40,227 nucleotides of DNA from a virus. Below the pieces are notes generated by a model. The model made no database searches, was not told where the DNA came from, and saw only the letters and a program-made list of their open reading frames with translations. This document shows, piece after piece, positions 28,561 through 36,147 of the stretch. The DNA lies in IMG/VR virus record IMGVR_UViG_3300045999_001945, positions 1-40,227 of that record. The stretch is one strand, 5' to 3'. The translations under genes and the position numbers were made by a program. Positions within the stretch are counted from its first letter, which is position 1; each line of letters starts with the position of its first letter.

Positions 28561-29862
28561 TTATCTAGATATCTCTTCCCAATCCATAGAACCTAGACAT
28601 TGTACATTGTTCACGGATGCAGCGAGTGCTAGTGTAATGGGTTCTGGAGTACCAGTCAATCCATTACGTTGCAATTGAAACTTGAACAATGCTTCTTTCA
28701 GAACATCAATTGTCTGTGATGATTGGTTCGTGATACCAACATATCCCTGAGCCATAACTTGACCACCTGATATGTCTGTTGCAGATAGATCATACTCAAC
28801 AGAACCATCTGATGGGCTCCATGACGGAGAGTTCAATGTTCCGCCTCTAATAACTCTCCATGCTATACTTGTGGGATTTGAGTTTATTCCAAGAATAGAT
28901 AACGCAGTAAGGATTGCAATTCCGTCTAGATTAGCAGCTTTCAACTGAAGAGATACAACTGGATAGTACGTACCCGCTGTCGCCAATGACTTTGGTGTTT
29001 GGACTGGTGTGCCAACTGCCCTCTGATCACCACGAAGTTCATATCCACCTTCAGAGATTACAGTAGAACAGATTTGCTTTAGTGTTGATCCACCAGAGAC
29101 TGTTCCTGTGTTCTTTATCTCATAACGCACCGGCAATGATGCTGTTGTGATGTATGTTGAAGACAGTATGTTTGCATGATGGAATGAGTGGCAGTGAATC
29201 AACTGCCCGTTGATGACGAATCCGCATCTCACCGATCCAACTCCTAGCCACTCAATATCAGCCCAGAAAATCTGCGCTTGTGCGAGATTCAATGTCAACT
29301 TAGATGGTCCTGTGCCGTCTAGTGGATCTAGATTCCAGTTTGCTTGTGTAACTGGCGTGTCAACTACTGCACCACTGACAATCGAACGTTCAACGAAACT
29401 TACAGTGTTTCCTGATTGCTCTAGGAATACTCCGTTGTTTGCGCCGAAATAACCGATTCTTTGCCTTAGATTTGTCTTGGCTGGAGACATTACAAACGTG
29501 TTCATTGAGAGCAAAGACTTGCCTGGTTGATATGACATCACCTTTGTTGTTTCACGAACAATCTCTGCATTTGCAGTGCCGTTTGTCAATGTGAGATTGA
29601 TAAGCCCTTCGTTAGGAGAAAACACAATCGTGGTGTTTGCTGTGTTTGCCGTTGCCCACAATCCGTTGTCTTTGTATCTGTGGGAAGAATCGAACAGAGT
29701 TAGTGGAGATGATGTTCTGCCTCTACCAAATGCATCAACTGCAACACCAGTTGGATTAGCAGGACCGACTCTGTTACCATACTGGTCAGCCAGCATGACT
29801 ACTTCAAAAAGTGTCTTTGCTTGATCTAAGTATGTGTGTGTATTTTTATTAAATTGTGCCAT
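28561..29862 (-). CDS. Virion structural protein, 433 aa
   Basis: A long beta-rich protein, poor in Lys and Cys, rich in Ser, Thr, Asn and Gly. The start MAQFNKNTHTYLDQAKTLFEVVMLADQYGN leads to FGRGRTSSPLTLFDSSHRYKDN, typical of a large virion protein of marine T4-like phages. Its position between putative head genes suggests a head or neck decoration or a fibre-like protein; there are no catalytic motifs. It abuts the next gene (ATG right after the stop of the ligase-like gene), so both come from the transcript starting at 32265. Confidence 0.78.
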   Translation of the reverse strand: MAQFNKNTHTYLDQAKTLFEVVMLADQYGNRVGPANPTGVAVDAFGRGRTSSPLTLFDSSHRYKDNGLWATANTANTTIVFSPNEGLINLTLTNGTANAEIVRETTKVMSYQPGKSLLSMNTFVMSPAKTNLRQRIGYFGANNGVFLEQSGNTVSFVERSIVSGAVVDTPVTQANWNLDPLDGTGPSKLTLNLAQAQIFWADIEWLGVGSVRCGFVINGQLIHCHSFHHANILSSTYITTASLPVRYEIKNTGTVSGGSTLKQICSTVISEGGYELRGDQRAVGTPVQTPKSLATAGTYYPVVSLQLKAANLDGIAILTALSILGINSNPTSIAWRVIRGGTLNSPSWSPSDGSVEYDLSATDISGGQVMAQGYVGITNQSSQTIDVLKEALFKFQLQRNGLTGTPEPITLALAASVNNVQCLGSMDWEEISR

Positions 29863-31092
29863 TCATCTCTCCCATCCCTTGATTACGTCAGGTGAGAAGT
29901 TTGCGTAACTAAACGTCATTCTGTCCACCAATTTTACAGCGTTACCGGATAGCTTGTCAATTGCTACGTAGCCTTCTACGCCAGTGACTTTGTATCCGTT
30001 CTTAGTCAACAAGAATGTGTTCAGCTTTTTGACTTCGTTCAACTTATCTATCAACATCTGCTTTGCGTCAACTAGAAGATTCATCATCGTGAAGATATTC
30101 TCTAGTTGCTTCTTGCTCTTTGGATTGAAGAATGACAAGACTTTCTTTGCTCTCTGTTGAACAGCAGACTTGCCTTTTTCTGTCTTCTTTTCTTGTTCTT
30201 CTTTTGAGTAGATGCCGTTCATGTACTCAATCAATCCAGATACGTGTGCTGCAACATTAGTGATGCGTTGTTGTGCGCGTACTTTGGAATTGTTGTATGT
30301 CTTGATACGCATCAGGAGTTCTTCGTCATCTGAGATGCCGTTCAGAATCTTTGCGTCAAGTTTGTAGAACAACTTTCCTGCTTGAGATAGCAACTCGGTG
30401 ACTTGTGCAGTCTCTTCAGCAGTCATTGTTGCTTTGCCAGATACGTCTTTGTAGTCAACGTCGGTTGACCATACGTTTCTAGATGCACTGAATGATCCAA
30501 CGATGTTCTTTCCGAACACAGCCTTCATTGTTTCTAGAGAGTCGCCTTCGTAGATTGTGTGCCATGCAAGACCAATCTTGCTTGACAGAATTCTCTTAGC
30601 GAGATCACTAGCTTTAGGCACTGCGTATACGATGGTGTTTGGATGGAATGTGATGTACTCCACATCATCAATAGTAGCATCTTTGATGTCTTCTCTAGTG
30701 TATAGCAAATCACCTTGCACAACTCCTTTGATGCCTAGTTCGGGTAGGTATCGGAGACATGCTTTTAGTTTGTCTGCAAGATCACCAGATGTGTCTGCGT
30801 CAATCTCAGCATTCGTTTTGTATAGCTTAGGATTCTTGTTGAAGATACCCTTCTTTGCGATGAAGAACTTTCCATCTCTTGGATCTTGCCCAGCGAAGAT
30901 AGCAGGTGCACCATCCCACTTGACTGTCACATCAACTTTCTTTGTTGAGTTACCAGCCAGCATATCGCGAACTGCACGGAGTGAATTGATCACCTCGCGT
31001 GTGCCTTTGACTCCTGCATTTAGAACAAGGTCTTCACCATGTTCCATGTGAAGATTTTTCTCTTCACTTATGTGTTCTTTGAATGATTTCAT
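29863..31092 (-). CDS. DUF6267-like protein with ligase-type KWDG motif and capsid-targeting-like N-terminus, 409 aa
   Basis: Residues 1-12 (MKSFKEHISEEK) fit the shared tag. VDVTVKWDGAPAIFAG (about 53-68) looks like motif I (K-x-D-G) of ATP-dependent DNA/RNA ligases and RNA-capping enzymes, with FFIAKKGIFN (about 76-85), GVVQGDLLYT (about 122-131) and ITFHPNTIVYAVP following. This is the pattern of a phage family I believe is DUF6267. Whether the Lys is adenylylated is unknown; the remaining ligase motifs are weak. Late expression and neighbours suggest a packaged protein that might act on DNA or RNA ends after injection. Overlaps the next upstream gene by 4 bases. Confidence 0.75.
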   Translation of the reverse strand: MKSFKEHISEEKNLHMEHGEDLVLNAGVKGTREVINSLRAVRDMLAGNSTKKVDVTVKWDGAPAIFAGQDPRDGKFFIAKKGIFNKNPKLYKTNAEIDADTSGDLADKLKACLRYLPELGIKGVVQGDLLYTREDIKDATIDDVEYITFHPNTIVYAVPKASDLAKRILSSKIGLAWHTIYEGDSLETMKAVFGKNIVGSFSASRNVWSTDVDYKDVSGKATMTAEETAQVTELLSQAGKLFYKLDAKILNGISDDEELLMRIKTYNNSKVRAQQRITNVAAHVSGLIEYMNGIYSKEEQEKKTEKGKSAVQQRAKKVLSFFNPKSKKQLENIFTMMNLLVDAKQMLIDKLNEVKKLNTFLLTKNGYKVTGVEGYVAIDKLSGNAVKLVDRMTFSYANFSPDVIKGWER

Positions 31093-31670
31093 TTTGATAG
31101 TTCTTTTAGAAGATCATGCTCCGCATCTCCCCATCCCTTAGATGCATGTTTTGGAAATCCATACTTCTTCAGATGTTTACCGAAGTGCTTCATCACAGAA
31201 TTTTGAAATTCTATTTTGGACATAGTTTCGTGTGACTTGTGCAGTTCCGCAGCTTTCACGGAATGAGACTTTGCTGCACTTACTGCGTCTAAGTATGCCG
31301 CTTTAGCTTGATTGTATACGCCCTTAGGATCATCTTTGTATCTATTGATGAACTCAGATGTAATGTCTCCAACAGTGGGTTCGAACACCAGTTCTCCGCC
31401 GTATACAAACAAATCTTTAGTGGTGTATGCCTTACGGGTAAATGGGCTTATCTTGTATTCACCCTTAGACAACCCACTCATGTTTTTATACTCTTTCGCA
31501 TGACCCTTCGCAACTAATTTCTTAGCTGCATCATGCTCACGCTTACCCTGAATAGGAATATGAGTATGACCATACATTTTTTTGTTTTCATTGTATTTGT
31601 CCAAAAGAGCCTTCTCTGTAGTAGATAAGTCTCCTTTCGCTTCTGCTATGTGTTCTTTGAATGTTATCAT
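31089..31670 (-). CDS. Basic virion-type protein with capsid-targeting-like N-terminus, 193 aa
   Basis: It starts MITFKEHIAEAKGDLS, close to the T4 internal-protein signal (about MKTYQEFIAEA). The body is Lys/His-rich and helical with few hydrophobic stretches, no transmembrane segment and no enzyme motif. Such a protein fits an internal head protein packaged with DNA. Its stop overlaps the ATG of the ligase-like gene (ATGA). I cannot name a family. Confidence 0.72.
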   Translation of the reverse strand: MITFKEHIAEAKGDLSTTEKALLDKYNENKKMYGHTHIPIQGKREHDAAKKLVAKGHAKEYKNMSGLSKGEYKISPFTRKAYTTKDLFVYGGELVFEPTVGDITSEFINRYKDDPKGVYNQAKAAYLDAVSAAKSHSVKAAELHKSHETMSKIEFQNSVMKHFGKHLKKYGFPKHASKGWGDAEHDLLKELSK

Positions 31671-31674
31671 TGTC

Positions 31675-32223
31675 TTACTTTAGTTTTGGTTGCCCAAAGA
31701 TTGTTTCTTTTATGGTTCCAGGACCAGCTTTCCTCTGATACTTTCCAGGCTTGGTGTTGTCGGATAGCATCTGTAGATTACTTCCTGGAAATATACGATT
31801 TGCAATTGATTCATCAGTTATGAAATTCACGCTTCTGTCTTTGTATAGAATATGCTCCATTGCATCAGATGCTTCTATCCACCAACCCGGAGTCTTTAGA
31901 AGTGCTTTCACTTTCATGAAAATCTTGTCAATTGATACTCTTTGAGAATCGTGCCCTATACCTTGTATCTTGTAGCCCTTCCATGGCTCATTTGATCTCG
32001 CAGTTCTGAAGAAAATAACTGAGTCTGCATCTGAGTCCTTATCCCAATCGTATGCATTCCAATTAGAAGAGACTACATCTTTTAGCGAGTTTACAAAACT
32101 ACCATCAGGCGTCTTTGCGTATGCAGTCTGCACCAAATTGATAAAATTCGGAGCCATGTGTTTCTTCGCGGTGTCTGTTATCATCAGAGACCAGTGATTT
32201 TTTGGCATTTTGTATGTTATCAT
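31675..32223 (-). CDS. Hypothetical protein, 182 aa, first gene after a late promoter
   Basis: A soluble protein with aromatic-rich N-terminus (MITYKMPKNHWSLM) and central WDKDSDADSVIFFRTARSN; no family recognised. The ATG at 32223 is preferred because the frame upstream crosses the terminator (32239-32266), and a GGGG lies 5 bases before it. It is transcribed from the TATAAATA promoter at 32265-32272, so it opens the late block. A position between the promoter and packaged-type proteins suggests a head or assembly role, without direct evidence. Confidence 0.65.
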   Translation of the reverse strand: MITYKMPKNHWSLMITDTAKKHMAPNFINLVQTAYAKTPDGSFVNSLKDVVSSNWNAYDWDKDSDADSVIFFRTARSNEPWKGYKIQGIGHDSQRVSIDKIFMKVKALLKTPGWWIEASDAMEHILYKDRSVNFITDESIANRIFPGSNLQMLSDNTKPGKYQRKAGPGTIKETIFGQPKLK

Positions 32224-32238
32224 TTTGCCCCATATAAA

Positions 32239-32266
32239 GAAAAAAGCCTGTCGTGTTGACAGGCTA
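32239..32266 (-). terminator. Intrinsic terminator after the 123-aa gene
   Basis: Minus strand AGCCTGTC, 5-base loop, GACAGGCT followed by TTTTTTC. The late promoter TATAAATA (32265-32272) overlaps its upstream edge, so a late start lies just upstream of or within the terminator hairpin. Confidence 0.85.
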
Positions 32267-32272
32267 TTTATA
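32265..32272 (-). promoter_or_regulatory. T4-type late promoter TATAAATA
   Basis: Exact consensus on the minus strand, about 40 bases before the 182-aa gene. It heads the late block that includes the head-type, structural and lysis genes. Confidence 0.72.
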
Positions 32273-32284
32273 AGAACTAGGTTA

Positions 32285-32656
32285 TCACAGAACTTCGTTT
32301 TTGCGACCAAGGCTTGCGGGATTCATACCCTCTGAGACATAGACATAGTTGCTTTTGTGCAGAGGCGCGACACTCATCGCTAGATTGTCTACAATCTCCC
32401 TGTCATACTTGCTGAGTCTGTGGTAGTCTTTCATGATGCCACCAGTGGTGCATACACCAGTGACGTATGTAGCCTTTCGTTTTTCTGCGACTACAGGTTC
32501 TGCCTTCTTAGGCTTTGCAACTACTGAGCCACCGTACTTGCGCGAAGACAAGCCAGATGACATGGAGTTGACGCTAGCTAGCCATGCTTCGTACTCTGCG
32601 ATCTCTTTTTTAGTCTTAGAGTTGCGCTTTTTAGATCGTGTGCTGGTGTAGATCAT
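32285..32656 (-). CDS. Conserved hypothetical phage protein, 123 aa
   Basis: A basic N-terminus (MIYTSTRSKKRNSKTKKE) is followed by EYEAWLASVNSMSSGLSS, a phrase seen in unnamed T4-like phage proteins. The C-terminal part (KYDREIVDNLAMSVAPLHKS..YVYVSEGMNPASLGRKNEVL) ends in a conserved-looking tail. No enzymatic motif, no transmembrane segment. It is closely followed by the terminator at 32239, so it ends its transcription unit, which starts at the promoter near 33114. Confidence 0.75.
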   Translation of the reverse strand: MIYTSTRSKKRNSKTKKEIAEYEAWLASVNSMSSGLSSRKYGGSVVAKPKKAEPVVAEKRKATYVTGVCTTGGIMKDYHRLSKYDREIVDNLAMSVAPLHKSNYVYVSEGMNPASLGRKNEVL

Positions 32657-32665
32657 ACTGTAAGA

Positions 32666-32821
32666 TTAGAATCGGGCCCAAAGGGTAGGAATACCACCAG
32701 CAGGACCAACCAGGATCACATCCTCAAGAGGAGCGGTATCATCCAGATTAGGATGTGCTACGCGGACCTCTTCGGTAGGATCCAGAGTTTGGAGGATGTG
32801 AATCAGTTCTGATACGGTCAT
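32666..32821 (-). CDS. Small protein, 51 aa
   Basis: This frame is too short for common length cut-offs but has AGGA 8 bases before the ATG and neighbours 9 and 11 bases away. The sequence MTVSELIHILQTLDPTEEV resembles the N-terminus of small proteins that read (M)KVSELIELLKxLPQDAEV, a widespread phage and bacterial motif of unknown function. The C-terminal half (EDVILVGPAGGIPTLWARF) would complete one beta hairpin. Real gene probable. Confidence 0.7.
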   Translation of the reverse strand: MTVSELIHILQTLDPTEEVRVAHPNLDDTAPLEDVILVGPAGGIPTLWARF

Positions 32822-32832
32822 TTGATGATCCT

Positions 32833-33084
32833 TTATCGGGTTATCAACTCTCCAAACGATCTTGGCTTATACGTATTGCTATGGAAGACTACCAAAAACT
32901 CTCTGCGAGTTTTCTTTGCCTTATTACCACACCAGAGTTGATACTTGTTCTTTGATACTTGCTTAATCTTATAATAATGAATATTCAATGTCTTGTTCAT
33001 AACAAACGACATAAACTTATAGCGATTAGTTTCTGTAAGGAAACTCTTGCTTTCGGTATCAACAGTCATCAGATAGTCGCTCAT
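32833..33084 (-). CDS. Small basic hypothetical protein, 83 aa
   Basis: Lys- and Tyr-rich, with alternating strands (YKIKQVSKNKYQLWCGN) and no membrane segment. No family recognised. The ATG at 33084 has GAGGTG about 8 bases upstream; a GTG at 33093 is in frame. It is the first gene after the duplicated promoter cassette (promoter at 33114-33141). Confidence 0.65.
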   Translation of the reverse strand: MSDYLMTVDTESKSFLTETNRYKFMSFVMNKTLNIHYYKIKQVSKNKYQLWCGNKAKKTRREFLVVFHSNTYKPRSFGELITR

Positions 33085-33113
33085 TTCAATCACCTCATCA
33101 ACTCAACATATTC

Positions 33114-33141
33114 AGTATAACTGGATGATGTACAAAGTCAA
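33114..33141 (-). promoter_or_regulatory. Promoter of duplicated cassette, copy 1
   Basis: TTGACT, 16 bases, TATACT on the minus strand. The DNA upstream of its -35 (33136-33189) is a near-copy of 33781-33835. Confidence 0.75.
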
Positions 33142-33189
33142 TAGATAGTTGACTAAAATAGTAGACTTTGTTGCAGAAAAACAACAAAA
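33136..33189. repeat. Promoter cassette direct repeat, copy 1
   Basis: 54 bases repeated at 33781-33835 with one substitution and one single-base gap. It contains the -35 box and a TTGTTG/CAACAA hairpin. Confidence 0.85.
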
Positions 33190-33195
33190 TTATTG

Positions 33196-33465
33196 TCAAT
33201 TGAGGAATTCAATGTCCTGTGGGTTAACCAGTGCATACTTGCCTGCGCGCTGGATAACCACCTTATTGAATTCCACAACGTTGCGGCGAGCCCAGTCGGG
33301 AACATCCTCGCGCCCATTGTACACTGCCACAGCGTCCCAGACCTCATGCTTGTCGTAAAGCTTGTCCTCACTGGTGGTGTAGGGCATCCATCCTGACCAA
33401 TAGTGATGAGTCACACTCTTAGGTGTTTGGACCTGAATCGCAGTGCCTGCTTTAACGAGAAACAT
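33196..33465 (-). CDS. Hypothetical protein, 89 aa
   Basis: No family recognised. A small soluble protein with GWMPYTTSEDKLYDKHEVWDAV and a C-terminal beta-like VVIQRAGKYALVNPQDIEFL. The ribosome binding site is excellent (AAGGAG, 5 bases before ATG). It lies between the two promoter cassettes, so it is transcribed from copy 2 (33760-33786) together with the 80-aa gene. Confidence 0.72.
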   Translation of the reverse strand: MFLVKAGTAIQVQTPKSVTHHYWSGWMPYTTSEDKLYDKHEVWDAVAVYNGREDVPDWARRNVVEFNKVVIQRAGKYALVNPQDIEFLN

Positions 33466-33483
33466 GTCTGCTCCTTGAACGTG

Positions 33484-33726
33484 TTATACAAACTGATCCG
33501 CGTGGTGTGTGTAACGAACCTGAAAATTCCAAGCATCCTTTTCGTGGATGCTACCATCTACAATGTTCCTGTATGTCACGCCGTAATCGTCAGTGTGGTC
33601 TTCGGTAGCGCCAGGATACTTGACGACCTCAACGATTTCAACATTAACGCCAGTGACGCTAACCCACACTTCGCCCACATTGAACGCGGGGCCCGCTGCC
33701 TTGTGAAACTTGATCTTGCCGTTCAT
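33484..33726 (-). CDS. Hypothetical protein, 80 aa
   Basis: A small beta-rich soluble protein (GEVWVSVTGVNVEIVEVVKYPG) with an aromatic and His-rich C-terminus; family unknown. GAGGAG lies 7 bases before the ATG. It is the first gene after promoter cassette copy 2. The two small genes after cassette copy 2 and those after copy 1 could have arisen by duplication with divergence, but their proteins show no clear similarity to each other. Confidence 0.7.
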   Translation of the reverse strand: MNGKIKFHKAAGPAFNVGEVWVSVTGVNVEIVEVVKYPGATEDHTDDYGVTYRNIVDGSIHEKDAWNFQVRYTHHADQFV

Positions 33727-33759
33727 GACGCTGCTCCTCTTTCTATCTACTATGAATAC

Positions 33760-33786
33760 AGTATACCACAGTGATGCCAGAAGTCA
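33760..33786 (-). promoter_or_regulatory. Promoter of duplicated cassette, copy 2 (extended -10)
   Basis: TTGACT, 15 bases, TATACT with TG one base before the -10 on the minus strand. The short spacer is offset by the extended -10. Confidence 0.6.
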
Positions 33787-33835
33787 ATAGATTAGTTGAC
33801 TAAAATAGTAGACTTTGTTGCAGGAAAACAACAAA
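33781..33835. repeat. Promoter cassette direct repeat, copy 2
   Basis: See copy 1 at 33136-33189. Here the hairpin sits next to the big terminator (33840-33924). Confidence 0.85.
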
Positions 33836-33924
33836 AAAGAACGGTCCAGGAGCGATTTTTTCGTCCAGGTTGATATCTGAGTACCCACCCGCCAGAAAAA
33901 TCGCCCAAAACCGCTCCTGGACCG
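33832..33924 (-). terminator. Large terminator hairpin downstream of the helicase gene
   Basis: On the minus strand ACGGTCCAGGA (left outer arm) pairs with TCCTGGACCGT, and GCGATTTTT with AAAAATCGC further in, giving 11 + 9 bp with a 10-base bulge, followed by a T-rich run (TTCTTTTTTG). It ends the helicase transcript just before the promoter cassette copy 2. Confidence 0.82.
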
Positions 33925-33928
33925 TCTC

Positions 33929-35344
33929 CTATGTCACTTTGAAGCCCTCAAACTTGCGCTCCGCGCGCATTCCCTTACCAAATCCTGACTTGTCAAAGAC
34001 TGGAGTACTGTCTTCAACTTGACCACTATCATGGATATGGTTCTGTGCTGACTGTTCCACATCGTAAAGTTTCATCTTTGCCTTATCCACGCCGATGACA
34101 AATCTCTTGTTTGTGTCTGGATTAGAGTACCGATTCTTCAATTGCTTGACCATGATCTGATTCAAGTCTGCGAGTTCATCAGACGACATTAGAGCAAACA
34201 TGAAGTCCGCTGTCGCGGGTAAACCAAAAGACTCTGATGTGTCTGTAAGACTAACGTCAGTGTTATCGTAACCACTTCTCGTTGTCTGTGTGGCTGAGAC
34301 AACAGGAACTTTCATCTCAACTGCAAGCCCGCGAAGTTCTTCTGCAATTGCTTTGATGAATGTATACGAATTGACAGAGTTACCTTGCTTCATGCGAGAG
34401 GATGCGCAGATGTTCAGGTAGTCAATGTAGATGATATCTGGAATGAACTGTCGCTTCAACTTCAACTCATTCAGCAGATGCTTGAAGTGAGTCACGTTAG
34501 CTGATGCAGTAGGATATTCCTTGATGATCAACTTACCCATTGTCTTCTTGCGCAACTTCTCAATCTTGCTGACGTAGACATCCTTGGGCATAGAGACAAG
34601 TTTGTCTAGGTCAGTGTTCAGGAGATTCGCATCAATACGTTCAGCAATACGCTCTTCTGCCATCTCAAGTGTGATGTAGAGGACGTTCTTGCCCATCGTC
34701 AGATTGCCTGCTGCGCAGTGACACATGAACATTGACTTGCCGACGCCAGTGCCAGCCAGAATGATGTTCAGTGTCTTGTTGGGCAGCCCACCCTTTGTGA
34801 TCTTGTTGAAGTATTCAAGATCAAATGGAATGCGCTGTTCTACTTTATGATAGAACTCATAGCGAGACTCAGCATCATCTAGGAAATCATGCCCGACATG
34901 ATTGTCAAACGAGACTGACAACGCATCTGCAAGGATACTCGGTATGGCGCCTTTGTCAAGTTTTGATTCTCCTGTCTTGCTATCCAGTATCTGGATGCTC
35001 TGCATAATGCCATTGTAGATGGCTTTCTCTTGACAGAATTTTTCTGTAGAATCAACAAGCCATTCCGTGATCTTCATGTCACATTCAGTTTCCTTGATCT
35101 CATCAAGCAACTGTGATGTCTTCTTGTAAGTAGATTCCACGAGATTAGGCTTGTCTTCAAGTTCAACCCTGAGTGCCGATACAGTAGGTAGGCTGTTGTA
35201 TTGAGTAACATATCGATGAACTTCTTCAAAGATGACTTTCTCATGTTGTTCAGAGAAGTAATCTGTCTTAAGAAAGGGAAGAGTCTTTCGGGCATAATTC
35301 TCGTTGTCAATCAGATGCTTGAGAATCTGTGTTTCTATTTTCAT
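33929..35344 (-). CDS. 41: Replicative DNA helicase, T4 gp41-like (DnaB family)
   Basis: Hexameric 5-prime to 3-prime helicase of the replisome. The N-terminal helical domain (1-150) is followed by the RecA-like core: IILAGTGVGKSMF (Walker A, about 196-208), YITLEMAEERIAERID (about 226-241), IYIDYLNICASS (Walker B, about 302-313), VVSATQTTRSG (Q-loop motif, about 346-356) and FVIGVDKAKMKLYD near the C-terminus. At 471 aa the length matches T4 gp41. ATG 35344 is chosen; an in-frame ATG at 35371 is possible. The first 38 bases overlap the preceding gene. Gp41 genes in metagenomes can carry split inteins; this one is intact. Confidence 0.94.
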   Translation of the reverse strand: MKIETQILKHLIDNENYARKTLPFLKTDYFSEQHEKVIFEEVHRYVTQYNSLPTVSALRVELEDKPNLVESTYKKTSQLLDEIKETECDMKITEWLVDSTEKFCQEKAIYNGIMQSIQILDSKTGESKLDKGAIPSILADALSVSFDNHVGHDFLDDAESRYEFYHKVEQRIPFDLEYFNKITKGGLPNKTLNIILAGTGVGKSMFMCHCAAGNLTMGKNVLYITLEMAEERIAERIDANLLNTDLDKLVSMPKDVYVSKIEKLRKKTMGKLIIKEYPTASANVTHFKHLLNELKLKRQFIPDIIYIDYLNICASSRMKQGNSVNSYTFIKAIAEELRGLAVEMKVPVVSATQTTRSGYDNTDVSLTDTSESFGLPATADFMFALMSSDELADLNQIMVKQLKNRYSNPDTNKRFVIGVDKAKMKLYDVEQSAQNHIHDSGQVEDSTPVFDKSGFGKGMRAERKFEGFKVT

Positions 35345-35642
35345 TGTTGTGTCTTTCCTGTGCTGCTTCAAGACTGTGTAGAAGAACTGAGTTTAGCACA
35401 TTACCTACAACACTTTCAAATTTTTCTTTGTTTTCGTCATCAACTTTACCTTCTCGCACTGTGTAATCAAAAGAGATTGAATATGTTCCATCTGGATTCT
35501 CCTCGTCACCCATGTTGATTGTGCCGTATGTGTATTCAATACCAGCAAACTCACCCGACAACAATCTGACTCCAAATAAATCGTTTTCTTCTTTGTATGT
35601 AAATTTTGAGTCAGTAATTTCGTAGTCTTCATTCATCTCCAT
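35307..35642 (-). CDS. Conserved small phage protein after UvsX, 111 aa
   Basis: A small acidic beta-rich protein: [36 protein letters not shown] (about 6-41) forms a beta-sheet pattern, followed by [33 protein letters not shown] (about 54-86). I recall similar proteins beside UvsX in T4-like phages, without known function. The ATG at 35642 has AGGAG 7 bases upstream; the frame extends further up to 35714 but inside the UvsX C-terminal gene. It overlaps both neighbours, so translation is coupled to UvsX-C and gp41. Confidence 0.75.
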   Translation of the reverse strand: MEMNEDYEITDSKFTYKEENDLFGVRLLSGEFAGIEYTYGTINMGDEENPDGTYSISFDYTVREGKVDDENKEKFESVVGNVLNSVLLHSLEAAQERHNNENRNTDSQASD

Positions 35643-36147
35643 TTTCAGTCTCCTCATTTGTAGAACTTGCTTCACCTTGCCCATACAAGAACTCTTTCTT
35701 GCATGCTGCATCAATCTTGTCTAGCACTTCCTTAGTGAAATACTTCTCAGGCTCTTCGTTGATGTTCTTGCCGAAGACCTTACTGCCATCGGGCAATTCA
35801 TATCGTGTGGAGACTTTCTTGATGATCTCATACTTCTCTGCGATCTCAAGCAAACCGTAGTAGCGATCCAAGCCAGTGCTGTACGTCAATCGGATCTCAA
35901 CTGAAGCATTCTCTTTGGTGAATCGGCTCTTCTGGAGTTTAGCCTTGATGATGTTGCCAACAACTTCAGTACCATCTTTGTCTTTCTTCTTGCTGAGATA
36001 TACAATGGTAGATGCGGTGTACTTGAGACCGGAGTTGTGTGTGATGACGCCGTTTTCAAGAATGTAGTTCTCATACTCATCGACGCTGATATCGTACACT
36101 TCAGATTTACCTGCATTCGTGATAGATTTGATCTTCATAGTTTTCAT
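35629..36147 (-). CDS. uvsX: Fractured UvsX, C-terminal part preceded by a C-intein
   Basis: Residues 1-38 are a C-intein: [17 protein letters not shown] (block F) ending in VITHN, with Ser as first extein residue. Residues 39-172 are the C-terminal third of a RecA-like recombinase: [21 protein letters not shown] continues the L2 loop of the N-terminal piece, and [11 protein letters not shown] follows. Trans-splicing with the N-terminal piece (36921-37841) would give a 353-aa UvsX, normal for such phages. The ATG overlaps the endonuclease stop (ATGA) and has AAGGA upstream. So the C-half can be made from the endonuclease late transcript as well as from the upstream early promoter. Confidence 0.93.
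   Translation of the reverse strand: MKTMKIKSITNAGKSEVYDISVDEYENYILENGVITHNSGLKYTASTIVYLSKKKDKDGTEVVGNIIKAKLQKSRFTKENASVEIRLTYSTGLDRYYGLLEIAEKYEIIKKVSTRYELPDGSKVFGKNINEEPEKYFTKEVLDKIDAACKKEFLYGQGEASSTNEETENGDE
36034..36147 (-). other. C-intein half (38 aa)
   Basis: From the start Met to the terminal Asn of VITHN; the next codon is Ser. The penultimate His and the final Asn of the splicing block are present. Confidence 0.93.

Noticed and set aside
30557-31051. Plus-strand ORF (164 aa) opposite the ligase-like gene
   Set aside because: Antisense shadow of a gene with a good start and family motifs.
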